Positions 18,855-28,767 of a stretch of 64,000 nucleotides of DNA are shown here, one piece after another (the stretch's first letter is position 1; every line of letters starts with the position of its first letter). A program made the position numbers and the translations under genes. The notes below the pieces were generated by a model. It made no database searches, was not told the origin of the DNA, and saw only the letters and a program-made list of their open reading frames with translations. The stretch comes from Chitinophagaceae bacterium (GTDB taxonomy: Bacteria; Bacteroidota; Bacteroidia; Chitinophagales; Chitinophagaceae), in contig JADJBP010000001.1 in the NCBI GenBank assembly GCA_016703625.1, positions 940,001-1,004,000 of the forward strand, read 5' to 3'.

Positions 18855-21687
18855 TTACTGTACAATGGTTGAGGTACCGTTACGTTGTATCAAATTCCCC
18901 CTGTAATCAACCGCTTCGGCCATCCAGACATAGGTACCCATATTTTGTAATTTCCCGCTCATCCTTCCATCCCAGCCTTGACCGGGATCGGTTGTGCTGA
19001 AGATCAATTGCCCGTAACGGTTATAGATCCTGAAGAAATGAAATTCCTTCATACCGATGGCAATTACTTTCAACACATCATTTAACCCGTCACCATTGGG
19101 TGTAAAGGCATTGGGTACATACAACTCAGGTCCCTGGTACACTTTAATATTAATGGTATCCATGGCCATGCATCCCACTGCATTTACGGCCGTTACATAA
19201 TAAGTGATATTCCTGTCTAACACCGCAATTGGATTGGCACCGAATGGATTGTTCAAACCATAAACAGGCGACCAGTTGTAATTAATAAATCCTGTATTGT
19301 TTACATCAGTTGAAAATAACTGAAGCGGTTGCCGGATAGCAATGGTTGTATCATTGCCAATATATAAAATGGCAGGAGCTGATACGGTAATGGAAACACT
19401 GTCGTCCTGTAAGGAATTACAGCCTTTGCATCAACCACGGCCAGATAATAAATGATGGAGGCAATGGGTTCCTGTACCACCGGGTTAAAGATGGCAGGGT
19501 CATTTAAATTGGTTGAAGGAGTCCAGAGATAATTTACACCACCCGTTCCCGTTAGCTGGTAGTTGGTTTTAAAACAAATTGTGGCATCTGCCCCGGCGTC
19601 GGGTATGGGGGCGGGATCTACAATTACAGTAATGGAATCTGTTTGCGTACAAATTCCGTTTGTAGCAGTAATATAATATGTTGTAGTGATCACCGGCGTT
19701 GCAATTGGGTTTATGATATTGCCGTTACTCAGTGTTGCTGAAGGTGTCCACAAAAAACTTGTTCCGTTGGATGATGGATTTAACTGGTAATTCTTTCCTT
19801 CACAGATGGCCGTATCAGCTCCGGCAACCAGTGTAACGGTATTGTTTAAAGGAATAATAACCGGTGCAGTGGTTACACAATTATTATTATCTTTTACTGA
19901 TACCATGATATTTCCAACTGCAACATTAAAAAAATTGCTGACCTGGAAATTGATGCCGTCAATTGAATACATGTAAGGGCCATTGCCACCCGAAGCGGTA
20001 ATGGTAACGGAGCCGTCTGCTGTACCGGAGCAACCGGCAGGTGTGGTTGCTATATTACTGATCAGCAGATCGGGGAATAACTGGGTAACCGCAATATCCA
20101 GGCTGTCGATACAACCGGTAGCATCTTTTATTTTTATGGTATACATACCAGCGGGTAAATTAATAAATACACTGTCGGGCTGGTATGGGCCGTTGTTGAC
20201 CGAAAACAATACCGGGCTTATCCAGCCGGCGCTGCCGTAAACCCTGATCTCACCGGTAGCATCATTTGTACAGTTAACCCCATTTACCGTATTCAAAAAA
20301 AGTCTTTTCCGGATCAGTGTAACAGAATCCCTTGCATTGCAGCTACCCAGCGTTGCAGTACAATAATAGGTTGTTAAATCAGCAACCGGGGTTGCCACCG
20401 GGTTTGGAATGATTGTGCTGCTGAGTGTTGCATTGGCATCCCATACATAAACACTGTAACCTGCCGATGCAGTCAATGGTATGGAAGCTCCTTTACAAAA
20501 AAATGCTGTATCAGTTGGTATGATGCCCAATGTATCATAATCTCTTACCTGTATTTCCGTGCTGTCTGAAGGATTACCGCTGGCACACCCGGCCAAAGCA
20601 TAAATGATCAAATTCTCTATTCCTTCCGGGGCAAGGTCAATAACCGGTAAAACATTTACGGTAACCATGCTGTCATTTGCAGGGATGATCACCGATGCGG
20701 GTAATAACTGAACATCAACCCCGTTTATTGCTGTACCACCATAACTAAGATTTACGATCAATGGGTTTGGAGTTATATATGGCCTTTTGATCTGGAAAGA
20801 ACCCGTCATACATCCTTCAACCAAATAAGAATTTCCCTGGTTATCTGTTTGAGTTAAATTATTGAGGGCAATGGCGTTGGAACTGAGGCTTCTTGCTTCA
20901 ATAAAAACACCACTGTCATATTCATCATCAATAACATCGGCGATCACCAGTTTTAAATGATAGGTTTGGCATGGCTGAACCTGGGATATTGCGGTAAAAA
21001 CCGTTGTATGGCCATCATGCGTAAAAAACTTATTGAACCTGTTATCTGTATAATATGCTGTATTATTCGGGCATCCGCCACCGGGTACATCATTCACATT
21101 AAATATGGATACCGGCAATGTCGTATTGGGAACCAGTGCAATATTTTTCAGGCCGGGAATTCCGGGGCCCGAAATGAAGAAAGCGAAGGCATCATTGAAA
21201 TCACATACGAAAGCAGGCGTATATTCTTCGGAGCTGAAAACATAATTGAATTTGATGGTATCGCCAAGGGTACAAAATCAAATTCGAGTACACAGGCATC
21301 AAATGTTTGGTTAAGAGGTACCGAAATGGAATTGGCAAGATCCAGGTCACCCGGCAAAGCAAATCCTGAGGAAGCCTCTGCATTTTGTGCCTCGGTTGTT
21401 CCATCACCATCAAAGCCCCAAAAGGTTCCGGTTGTTTTTACCCTGCCGGTTGATAAAACAATGCCGCTGTCGATACCAATGGCTGTACCCGAGCGGTTAT
21501 TAAAAAAACCGGTAGCCCGCAGATCGGCTACCATACTTACATTAGTGACAGTAACACCCTGCCCAAGCAGTTTTTGTACCAAAGCCAATGCTGTTGTTTC
21601 GGGAACGATCTGTAATTGTGCCTTTAATGTATTTTGAACTGCTATGAAACAGCAAAATAGCATCCATATTTTAAGGATTGTTTTCAC
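18855..21687 (-). CDS. Large T9SS-secreted protein, choice-of-anchor L and gliding-type C-terminus (frameshifted)
   Basis: About 940 residues once frames are joined. Signal peptide (MKTILKIWMLFCCFIAVQ), then a choice-of-anchor L domain (TGFFNNRSGTAIGIDSGIVL; FEFDFVP-like block) up to about residue 300. Calx-like and SprB-type repeats (NGPYMYSIDG; GNGPY) and PKD-like modules (LWTPSATLSNGNIINP, LWTPSTNLNDP) follow. The gliding-motility-associated C-terminal domain closes the protein (YVPNAFTPNGDGLNDVLKV; FRIYNRYGQLIFST; WDG). Frames change near 21130 and 19420. The C-terminal domain directs T9SS export and surface attachment in this phylum. Likely adhesin; partner unknown. Confidence 0.85.
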
Positions 21688-21730
21688 GTATCATTAAAGG
21701 TAGAAATAAATAGTGAAAGCCGGTAGCCAT

Positions 21731-21765
21731 AAAAAGCCCCTTCATTTTCCTGAAGGGGCTTTTTT
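21731..21765 (-). terminator. Terminator of mdh
   Basis: AAAAAGCCCCTTCA and TGAAGGGGCTTTTT, perfect 14-base arms with a TTTTCC loop; T runs on both sides make it usable in both directions. It sits directly after the mdh stop codon on the minus strand. Confidence 0.9.
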
Positions 21766-21766
21766 A

Positions 21767-22696
21767 TTAAAGACTGTCGAGTGCTGCATTCATACTTCGA
21801 ACGGCTTCAGCACTTTTATTAAAGGCGGCCTGTTCTTCTTCATTGAGTTTATAATCAATGATCTTTTCAATGCCCTTGCGCCCGATCACAACCGGTACGC
21901 CAATGCAGATATCTTTTTGCCCGTATTCACCATCAAGGTAAACACAGCAGGGGAATAATTTTTTCTCATCCCTTACAATGGCTTCCACCAGTGCTGCGCC
22001 GGCTGCTCCTGGTGCATACCAGGCCGATGTGCCTAATAAACCCGTAAGTGTGGCACCGCCAACCATGGTATCAGCCACCACTTTTTTCAAAGTTTCGGCA
22101 TCCAGGTAATTGCTTACCGGTGTGCCCTGGTAAGTAGCCAGTCTTGCCAATGGGATCATCGTTGTATCGCCGTGGCCACCAACTACCACCGCCTGCAGGT
22201 CAGTTGCTGTACAGCCCATGGCTGTTGATAAATAATATTTAAAACGGCTGCTGTCTAAAATGCCACCCATACCGATGATCCTGTTCTTTGGCAAACCGCT
22301 CGATTTTAAGGCGAGGTAGGTCATGGTATCCATCGGGTTGCTGATCACCACAATAATGGCATCGGGCGAATGTTTTAAAATATTTTCAGTTACTGATCTT
22401 ACAATACCTGCATTGATGCCGATCAGTTCTTCCCTGGTCATGCCCGGTTTACGCGGAATGCCCGAAGTAATAACAGCCACATCGGTGCCGGCAGTTTTTG
22501 AATAATCATTGGTACTGCCAATAACCTTGGTATCAAAACCCAGCAGGGTAGCGGTTTGCATCAGGTCCATGGCCTTGCCTTCGGCAACACCTTCTTTGAT
22601 ATCCACCAATACCAGTTCGCTGCAAAGTTCTTTGCGTGCAATATTGTCGGCACAGGTTGCACCTACGGCCCCGGCTCCAACTACAGTTACTTTCAT
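21767..22696 (-). CDS. mdh: Malate dehydrogenase
   Basis: NAD-dependent malate/oxaloacetate enzyme of the TCA cycle, 309 residues, LDH-like bacterial type. Nucleotide site VGAGAVG (6-12) with D32 for NAD preference. Substrate loop SGIPRKPGMTREEL includes the R82 that selects malate over lactate. GGHGDTTMIP holds the catalytic histidine. The start is the ATG before KVTVVGAGA. A CAAAGATA sequence at 22729-22736 (TATCTTTG on the minus strand) is a likely -7 promoter box. Confidence 0.95.
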   Translation of the reverse strand: MKVTVVGAGAVGATCADNIARKELCSELVLVDIKEGVAEGKAMDLMQTATLLGFDTKVIGSTNDYSKTAGTDVAVITSGIPRKPGMTREELIGINAGIVRSVTENILKHSPDAIIVVISNPMDTMTYLALKSSGLPKNRIIGMGGILDSSRFKYYLSTAMGCTATDLQAVVVGGHGDTTMIPLARLATYQGTPVSNYLDAETLKKVVADTMVGGATLTGLLGTSAWYAPGAAGAALVEAIVRDEKKLFPCCVYLDGEYGQKDICIGVPVVIGRKGIEKIIDYKLNEEEQAAFNKSAEAVRSMNAALDSL

Positions 22697-22728
22697 GTAT
22701 AAATATTTAAGGTTGAAAAATTACCCCG

Positions 22729-22736
22729 CAAAGATA
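22729..22736 (-). promoter_or_regulatory. Putative -7 box of mdh
   Basis: Reads TATCTTTG on the minus strand, matching TAnnTTTG, 33 bases upstream of the mdh ATG. A clear TTTG -33 partner is not seen. Confidence 0.45.
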
Positions 22737-22865
22737 ATTAATTACAGCCTGAAGAAATATGTCAATCTTTTAATTCGTTAAAAATTTTCTCCCCTTAAGT
22801 TTTAACTGTTTACTGTGAAGCTTTAGCCCGATTTTGGTTTAATGTTGTAACCTAATCCAATCCCC

Positions 22866-23468
22866 ATGATCAAAGCCCTGCCGGTAATTGTCCTGTTATT
22901 TTCACAATTCAATAGTTTTAGCCATCAAAGCAGTACCGGATTTTCTGCAGCATACAACAGCAGGAATAATGCCGTACTTATAAAATGGCAAAACAGTACA
23001 CCCGGTATAAAATCTTTTTCTGTTCAAAAGAGTGTCGACAATAAAACATGGGATGATATTGCTGAACAGGTAAATAATCAGCAAACAGCTACTGCATCGT
23101 TTTATTTTGAAGAAAAGCAACCATCAACAGGCCAAAATTATTATCGTTTAAAAAGCAATGCATTCAATGGTAATATTGAGTATAGCCTTTCTGTACAGGT
23201 GGTCATTACTTCGCCCGAAAATGGTTGGGTTATGTACCCGGTACCTGTAAAGGACTTGCTAACACTCGATTACAGGGGAACTGAAAAGATCCCGGGGGTT
23301 ATCAATGTATTTATACAGCAAAGTTCGGGCAGGATAATTACAAAGCTGAGATTGTCATCACTGAACCGGCTCATCCGGATACCGGTTGATCATTTGGGTA
23401 AGGGTATGTATGATATCCGGATCATTGTAGAAGGGAATGTTGTGTGGAACCAGCGGTTTGTTAAGTGA
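22866..23468 (+). CDS. Small secreted protein with T9SS-type C-terminal domain
   Basis: 200 residues. Signal peptide about 1-20 (IKALPVIVLLFSQFNSFSHQ). Residues about 25-115 look like a fibronectin/Ig-like sandwich (IKWQNSTPGIKSFSVQKSVD, NYYRLKS). Residues about 120-200 resemble a type A sorting domain (MYPVPVKDLLTLDY; GKGMYDIRIIVEG; WNQRFVK). Probably exported by the T9SS. Biological role unknown. Stands alone, convergent with the thioredoxin-like gene, 5 bases apart. Confidence 0.75.
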   Translation: MIKALPVIVLLFSQFNSFSHQSSTGFSAAYNSRNNAVLIKWQNSTPGIKSFSVQKSVDNKTWDDIAEQVNNQQTATASFYFEEKQPSTGQNYYRLKSNAFNGNIEYSLSVQVVITSPENGWVMYPVPVKDLLTLDYRGTEKIPGVINVFIQQSSGRIITKLRLSSLNRLIRIPVDHLGKGMYDIRIIVEGNVVWNQRFVK

Positions 23469-23473
23469 TCATC

Positions 23474-23963
23474 TTATAAAAATTCAGCAATTCTTTGAAC
23501 AGGGACATGGCCATCAAATGCCTTTACAAAATTTCCTTTTTTATCGTACAGGAACAGGGACGGTAAGGAATGTATCTTATAAAAGGTTCCAAAAAAATAG
23601 GTTGGGTCGCGGCCCAGGATGATATTGGGATGATCAGCAATTTTATAGGCTTCGTAAAACTTCTTTAATATCAGGTGCTCCAGCGGTGAAGCCATGATGA
23701 CCTGTGCTTTTTAAACAAATGTATATTGGCTGTAAGTTCTTTGGTTTTTGCTGGCAATGATCACAATCCGGACTAAAAATGAATATCAAAGTTGATCTTT
23801 TCTTCAACAGGTCATCTTTAACGAACCTGGAACTGTCAGGTATTTTGGTTATGCTGAATGGCGGTAAAGTGGGGAAACGCAGATAAATGGGCGTATTGTC
23901 GGGCTGCGCCATGGTTGAATTGCCAAAACAGATAAAACACAGCAGTAAAAAATGCAACTTCAT
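23474..23963 (-). CDS. Exported thioredoxin-like protein (one frameshift)
   Basis: About 162 residues with a signal peptide (MKLHFLLLCFICFGNSTMAQ). FIFSPDCDHCQ carries a CxxC redox motif, and the second frame (from about 23690) gives VIMASPLEHLILKKFYEAYK and SLPSLFLYDKKGNFVKAFDG, with the cis-proline of the thioredoxin fold (LPSLFLY). The frame breaks between 23695 and 23750. Predicted periplasmic disulfide reductase of TlpA/AhpC-TSA type; partner unknown. Confidence 0.75.
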
Positions 23964-24108
23964 ATATCTCAATTTAAGTAAAACTAAATGCTTAGTTTGG
24001 TAATGGTATGTTATTAATAGAATCAGGAGAGGTTCATTTTTAAAAACTGTCAGCCTGACAATCTAATTGATGTATAATACCGGATTTCTTATTTAGCCTT
24101 ACTATTCC

Positions 24109-24116
24109 TACTTTTG
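24109..24116 (+). promoter_or_regulatory. Putative -7 box of efp
   Basis: TACTTTTG matches TAnnTTTG and lies 38 bases before the efp ATG. The -33 region has only a weak TTTC match. Confidence 0.5.
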
Positions 24117-24153
24117 CAGCCTCCCGGGAGTTTCCGGGATAAAAATTGATATT

Positions 24154-24720
24154 ATGGCAACAACAGCAGATGTACGTTCAGGTTTGATCATCAAAGTAGA
24201 TGGAAGCCTGTACACCGTTATAGAATTCGGGCAAAATAAAACGGCCCGTGCAGCCGCCAAAGTGTGGGCAAAATTAAAAGGCGTGGATAATAACCGTACC
24301 ATTGAAGTAACCTGGAACAGTGGCGAAACCATTCACCCGGTAAGGGTTGAAAAGAAACCATACCAGTATTTATACAAGGATGATACCGGCTACAGTTTTA
24401 TGGATACCGAAACCTTTGAACAGATCACGGTTCCTGAAGCCATGATCGATGCACCTAGGTTTTTAAAAGACGGCCAGGAAGTATCTGTTTTGATCAATGG
24501 CGAAACGGATCTGCCAATGGGTGTAGAACTGCCCGACAAGATCGTATTACTGGTTACTTACAGCGAACCGGGTATGAAAGGTGATACGGCAACACGAACC
24601 TTAAAGCCGGCCACAGTTGAAACCGGCGCTACGGTTAACGTTCCTTTATTTGTAAATGAAGGTGAACTGATCAGGGTAAACACCAAATCGGGTGAATATG
24701 TGGAAAGGGTAAAAGAGTAA
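24154..24720 (+). CDS. efp: Elongation factor P with unusual loop
   Basis: 188 residues, three beta-barrel domains; relieves ribosome stalling at proline runs. Full-length matches include VRSGLIIKVDG, YQYLYKDDTGYSFMD, MGVELPDKIVLLVTYSEPG and NVPLFVNEGELIRVNTKSGEYVERVKE. The domain I loop, which in E. coli is PGKG with modified Lys34, reads NKTARAAAKVWAK here, placing R32 where modified residues sit. No modification enzyme gene (earP, epmA/B) is seen in the window. Followed by a terminator, then accB-accC. Confidence 0.95.
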   Translation: MATTADVRSGLIIKVDGSLYTVIEFGQNKTARAAAKVWAKLKGVDNNRTIEVTWNSGETIHPVRVEKKPYQYLYKDDTGYSFMDTETFEQITVPEAMIDAPRFLKDGQEVSVLINGETDLPMGVELPDKIVLLVTYSEPGMKGDTATRTLKPATVETGATVNVPLFVNEGELIRVNTKSGEYVERVKE

Positions 24721-24737
24721 ACTGAAATTTTTTATAG

Positions 24738-24773
24738 AACCGGGTAATTGAGTGATCAGCTACCCGGTTTTTA
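24738..24773 (+). terminator. Rho-independent terminator
   Basis: AACCGGGTA (24738-24746) pairs with TACCCGGTT (24761-24769), followed by TTTTATTT, after efp. Confidence 0.85.
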
Positions 24774-24941
24774 TTTCTGCATTTTTATACCATTTTGCCT
24801 GAAATTTGCCAAAAATCACCGGTTTTTGCCTAAAAAAGGCTGTTTTTGGGGTCTTTTTTAAAATTAAGCTTGCAGTTATGAATATACTTACCCTATCTTA
24901 GCAGCCCGTTTCGAATCTACTTAACTACTTAAAACATCCAC

Positions 24942-25418
24942 ATGGACATCAAGCAAATCCAGGAGTTGGTAAAGCTCATCAACAAAACCAATATAGGCGA
25001 AATTACCATTGAAGAAGAAGGGGTAAAAATTACTGTAAAACAGAAGAAAGACCCGGTGCAACATATTGTTGCCGGTGCTACTGCCCCCACGTATTCTCAT
25101 GTGCCTGCCCCGGCTGCACCGGTTCCTGCTGAAACTGCGCCCGCCGCCAAACCTGCTGCCGAACCAAAGGCCGATAACCTGCTTACAATAAAAAGCCCGA
25201 TGATCGGTACATTTTACCGGCAGGCTGGTCCCGGTAAACCCATTTTTGCAGGTGTAGGAGATGAAGTAACACCCGGTAAAGTGGTTTGTATCATTGAAGC
25301 CATGAAACTCTTTAATGAAATAGAAAGTGAAGTAAAAGGAAAAATAGTAAAGGTATTGGTTGAAGATGCCAGCCCGGTGGAGTATGATCAGCCTTTGTTT
25401 TTGGTTGAGCCATCTTAA
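24942..25418 (+). CDS. accB: Biotin carboxyl carrier protein of acetyl-CoA carboxylase
   Basis: 158 residues. N-terminal dimer/assembly helix (MDIKQIQELVKLINKTNIGE), an Ala-Pro-rich linker (about 45-78), then the biotinyl domain with biotin lysine K122 in EAMKLFNEIESE. It carries the carboxyl group between biotin carboxylase and the transferase. accC follows 87 bases later; the gap contains four tandem TTTTTAA units near 25461-25495. Confidence 0.95.
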   Translation: MDIKQIQELVKLINKTNIGEITIEEEGVKITVKQKKDPVQHIVAGATAPTYSHVPAPAAPVPAETAPAAKPAAEPKADNLLTIKSPMIGTFYRQAGPGKPIFAGVGDEVTPGKVVCIIEAMKLFNEIESEVKGKIVKVLVEDASPVEYDQPLFLVEPS

Positions 25419-25505
25419 ATAAAAATAAAAATTCAAATGTCAAAAGGGAAGACCCTGGATAAAGAATTTTTAATTTTTAATTTTTAATTTTTAATTCAAT
25501 CGATT

Positions 25506-26843
25506 GTGTTTAAAAAGATACTAATAGCTAATCGTGGAGAAATAGCACTGCGTGTAATACGTACCTGCCGTGAGATGGGTATAAAAACAGTTGCGGTTTA
25601 TTCCACTGCCGATAAAGACAGCCTGCATGTAAAATTTGCTGATGAAGCCGTTTGTATTGGTAAGCCTGCCAGCATGGATAGTTACCTGAACATGGCTCAT
25701 ATCATGGCTGCAGCCGAGATCACCAATGCGGATGCCATTCACCCGGGATATGGCTTTTTGGCCGAGAACGCAAAGTTTGCCAAGATCTGTGCCGATCATG
25801 GTATTAAGTTCATTGGCCCAACACCCGCTATGATCAATGCCATGGGCGATAAGATCACCGCCAAAAATACCATGATCGCAGCCGGTGTGCCGGTGGTACC
25901 AGGTGTGGATGGGCTTTTGGAAAGTGTGGCCCACGCCAAAACTGCGGCTAAGGAAGTGGGTTATCCCGTTATCTTAAAAGCTACTGCCGGTGGAGGAGGT
26001 AAAGGCATGCGTGTGGTTTGGAACGAAACTGAAATTGAAAAGGCATTTGAAAATGCCAAGACAGAAGCCGCCGCTTCTTTTAAGAATGACGGCATTTACA
26101 TGGAAAAATTTGTGGAAGAGCCACGACATATTGAGATACAGATAGCGGGTGACCAATACGGCAATATCTGTCATTTGAGCGAAAGGGATTGTTCTATTCA
26201 GCGCCGGCACCAGAAGCTGGTGGAAGAAACTCCATCACCATTTATGACCGATGAACTGAGGCAAAGAATGGGAGATGCAGCTATTAAAGCGGCGCAGGCT
26301 ATTAATTATGAAAGTGTGGGAACGGTTGAGTTTTTGGTTGATAAGCACCGCAACTTTTATTTTATGGAGATGAACACCCGTATACAGGTGGAGCATTGTG
26401 TTACGGAAGAAGTGATCAATTTTGATTTAATTAAAGAACAGATCAAAATTGCCTGCGGCGAAAAAATTGTTGGCAAGGCCTATTTTCCGCAGATGCATGC
26501 TATCGAGTGCCGCATCAATGCTGAAGATCCTTACAATGATTTTCGCCCGTCGCCCGGGAAAATAACCGTATTGCACCAGCCCGGCGGGCATGGAGTACGG
26601 GTAGACAGCCATGTGTATGCTGGCTATGTTATTCCACCTTATTACGACAGCATGATCGGTAAACTGATTGCCATTGCACAAACCCGCGAGGAAGCCATTG
26701 ATACCATGAGCCGTGCATTGAGCGAATATGTAATTGAAGGTATCAAGACCACCATTCCTTTTCACCAGCAACTGATGCAGGATGAGAATTTCAGGAAAGG
26801 AAATTTTACCACAAAGTTTATGGAAACGTTTGTTTTAAAATAA
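25506..26843 (+). CDS. accC: Biotin carboxylase subunit of acetyl-CoA carboxylase
   Basis: 445 residues. ATP-grasp enzyme that carboxylates biotin on AccB, the first step of fatty acid synthesis. FKKILIANRGEIALRVIRTC start, ATP-binding glycine loop KATAGGGGKGMRVV, MNTRIQVEHCVTEEV and ECRINAEDP are family hallmarks. The start is GTG at 25506. Forms an operon with accB. A strong terminator follows at 26874. Confidence 0.96.
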   Translation: MFKKILIANRGEIALRVIRTCREMGIKTVAVYSTADKDSLHVKFADEAVCIGKPASMDSYLNMAHIMAAAEITNADAIHPGYGFLAENAKFAKICADHGIKFIGPTPAMINAMGDKITAKNTMIAAGVPVVPGVDGLLESVAHAKTAAKEVGYPVILKATAGGGGKGMRVVWNETEIEKAFENAKTEAAASFKNDGIYMEKFVEEPRHIEIQIAGDQYGNICHLSERDCSIQRRHQKLVEETPSPFMTDELRQRMGDAAIKAAQAINYESVGTVEFLVDKHRNFYFMEMNTRIQVEHCVTEEVINFDLIKEQIKIACGEKIVGKAYFPQMHAIECRINAEDPYNDFRPSPGKITVLHQPGGHGVRVDSHVYAGYVIPPYYDSMIGKLIAIAQTREEAIDTMSRALSEYVIEGIKTTIPFHQQLMQDENFRKGNFTTKFMETFVLK

Positions 26844-26873
26844 ACTGTTTTAAAATATTACAGCATACCAGCT

Positions 26874-26905
26874 TTGCCAAAGTTTAAAACTTTGGCAATT
26901 TTTTT
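26874..26905 (+). terminator. Strong rho-independent terminator
   Basis: TTGCCAAAGTTT and AAACTTTGGCAA arms, perfect, followed by seven T; ends the accB-accC unit. Confidence 0.9.
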
Positions 26906-27225
26906 AGTGGCTAAAGCTCATTTTAATTTCTGCTTGCTGCTGAAAACCCGAAGGCCCGCCTGAACGGAACGGGCAGGGTTGAAATTATTATAGAAAAAAA
27001 AGGGAATTGTTATGTAAACCCCAAAGGGGTGACACCATTGATAATGTATTTTAAATCTGTCACCCTTCCGGGGTTTTGATCTCAACTATATGTATAATTC
27101 TATGATCGTATCACCCCGTTGGGGTTGTGTACCGGAAAATATTGGCAATGTTGTTTGTATGTAAATTATGATCTTCGTTTTGCGATCCAGGCCCCAGCCA
27201 CAGCAGGATCCCGGCCCTGAGCGGG
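26906..27225. repeat. Intergenic region with CACCCC/GGGGTT palindromic repeats
   Basis: 320 bases without a gene between the convergent accC and rfbD. AACCCCAAAGGGGTGACA at 27017-27034 is matched in inverted order by TGTCACCCTTCCGGGGTT at 27058-27075, and TCACCCCGTTGGGGTT recurs at 27111-27126. The three units could fold into stacked hairpins. Function unknown. Confidence 0.7.
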
Positions 27226-28082
27226 TTATTTCAGCAGGCTTAAACATTTCTCCAGGCTAATTTCCCAGTTTGGAATTTCCACAGGAAATGTTGCAGCAAT
27301 TTTTGCAGTATCCAAAACTGAATAGGCAGGACGTTTAGCGGCTGTTGGATACTGGGCAGTAGTAATTGGATTAACAATACAATTGCTCCCGGTTATTTTT
27401 TTAATGGCAACAGCAAATTCATACCAGTTGGTAATGCCGGCATTGGTGTAATGATAAATGCCGGGGTTCACTTTACTTTTTTTCGATCTAATGATCCGCA
27501 TAATGGCCAATGCCAGGTCGGCAGCATAGGTTGGGCAACCAAACTGATCATTCACCACATGGATACTTTCCTTTTCCTTCATCAACCGCAACATGGTCTT
27601 TACAAAATTGTTTTTAAAGGATGAATATAACCAGGAAGTACGGATGATGATGGCATTAGGGCAATGCTTTATGGCCAGTTCTTCGCCATGTAATTTTGAT
27701 TGGCCGTAAACACTTACCGGGTTGGTGGTATCGGTTTCTTTGTAAGGTTGTGTGGCTGTTCCGTCAAAACATAATCTGTGCTGATATGGATCAGCTGCGC
27801 ATTATTTTGCGAACATATCTTTGCTAGTATGGCAACGGCATCGGCATGGATCAAATAAGCCTGGTCCTCATCCGTTTCTGCTTTATCAACAGCAGTATAC
27901 GCAGCACAATTAATGCAATAATCAACGGAATGTCCTTTGAAATATTTGATAATGGAATTAAAGTTGGTAATATCAAGTTCTGCTTTAGTAACAAATAAAA
28001 ACTGGCAGTATGGAAATTGCGGGGCAATAACATGCAGTTCATTCCCCAACTGGCTGTTGGCGCCGGTCACCAATATGGTCAA
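27226..28082 (-). CDS. rfbD: dTDP-4-dehydrorhamnose reductase (frameshifted)
   Basis: Last step of dTDP-L-rhamnose synthesis. Rossmann motif LVTGANSQLGNELH, INCAAYTAVDKAE, ISTDYV, then in another frame NPVSVYGQSKLHGEEL (YxxxK catalytic pair), IIRTSWLYS and NDQFGCPTYAADLA. About 286 residues. The frame breaks near 27760 and is recovered by about 27720. A TTG at 28082 is the likely start, four bases after the rfbC stop, so the two genes are coupled. Confidence 0.9.
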
Positions 28083-28086
28083 TAAT

Positions 28087-28647
28087 TTATCGTTCAAACA
28101 CAAAGTTATTTTTACAATTTTCAATGGATGGATGAAAACGGTCCTTTTCCGAAATGATGGCCTTGCCTGCGGGTACCTGCCAGTCTATATTCAAAGCAGC
28201 ATCATTATACATGATACCGGCTTCTGATTCTTTATTATAAAATGCATCACATTTATACATCACTTCTGCGGTTTCACTTAATACAGAAAAACCATGCGCA
28301 AAACCTTTTGGTATCAAAACCTGTATGTTATTTTCTGCAGATAATTCCAGCGCAAAAACTTTTCCATAAGCCGGGGAGCCTTTCCGGATATCAACGGCTA
28401 TATCAAGAATTTTACCGCTTAAAACCCGCATCAGTTTTGTTTGGGCATGTGGGTTCAGCTGGTAATGCAATCCGCGTATTACACCGTAAGAAGATTTGGA
28501 TTGGTTATCCTGTACAAAATCAATATCAATACCTTCAGCTTTAAATTGCTGTTGATTATAACTCTCAAAAAAATATCCACGGCTGTCTTTATAAACAGTG
28601 GGTTCAATAACGAAGAGGCCGGGGAAATCTGTTTTGATGAATGGCAT
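28087..28647 (-). CDS. rfbC: dTDP-4-dehydrorhamnose 3,5-epimerase
   Basis: 186-residue cupin enzyme. VYKDSRGYFFESYN, VIRGLHYQLNPHAQTKLMRV (catalytic His in RGLHYQ), IPKGFAHGFSVLSETAEVMYKC and NDAALNIDW are diagnostic. Works directly before RfbD on the rhamnose route. The first two enzymes (RfbA, RfbB) are not in this window. Confidence 0.95.
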   Translation of the reverse strand: MPFIKTDFPGLFVIEPTVYKDSRGYFFESYNQQQFKAEGIDIDFVQDNQSKSSYGVIRGLHYQLNPHAQTKLMRVLSGKILDIAVDIRKGSPAYGKVFALELSAENNIQVLIPKGFAHGFSVLSETAEVMYKCDAFYNKESEAGIMYNDAALNIDWQVPAGKAIISEKDRFHPSIENCKNNFVFER

Positions 28648-28667
28648 TTTTATTTTTGATTATTTTT

Positions 28668-28753
28668 TGAACCACATAGAAACATAGGAACATAGGTTTT
28701 CACATAGTTCACTATGTGTTTTTCTATGTTTACTATGTGGCTATGTGGTTCAA
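28668..28753. repeat. 86-bp inverted-repeat element (CATAG/CTATG)
   Basis: TTGAACCACATAG at 28668-28680 and CTATGTGGTTCAA at 28741-28753 are perfect 13-base inverted repeats. The centre contains further CATAGG, CACATAG and CTATGTG units, so the whole can fold into one long hairpin. It lies between rfbC and the upstream epimerase gene and would be part of their shared transcript. Confidence 0.8.
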
Positions 28754-28767
28754 GTTTTATTTGGTAA

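Noticed and set aside
28668..28753. Insertion sequence
   Set aside because: Inverted ends are present, but the element is 86 bases with no transposase; at most MITE-like.
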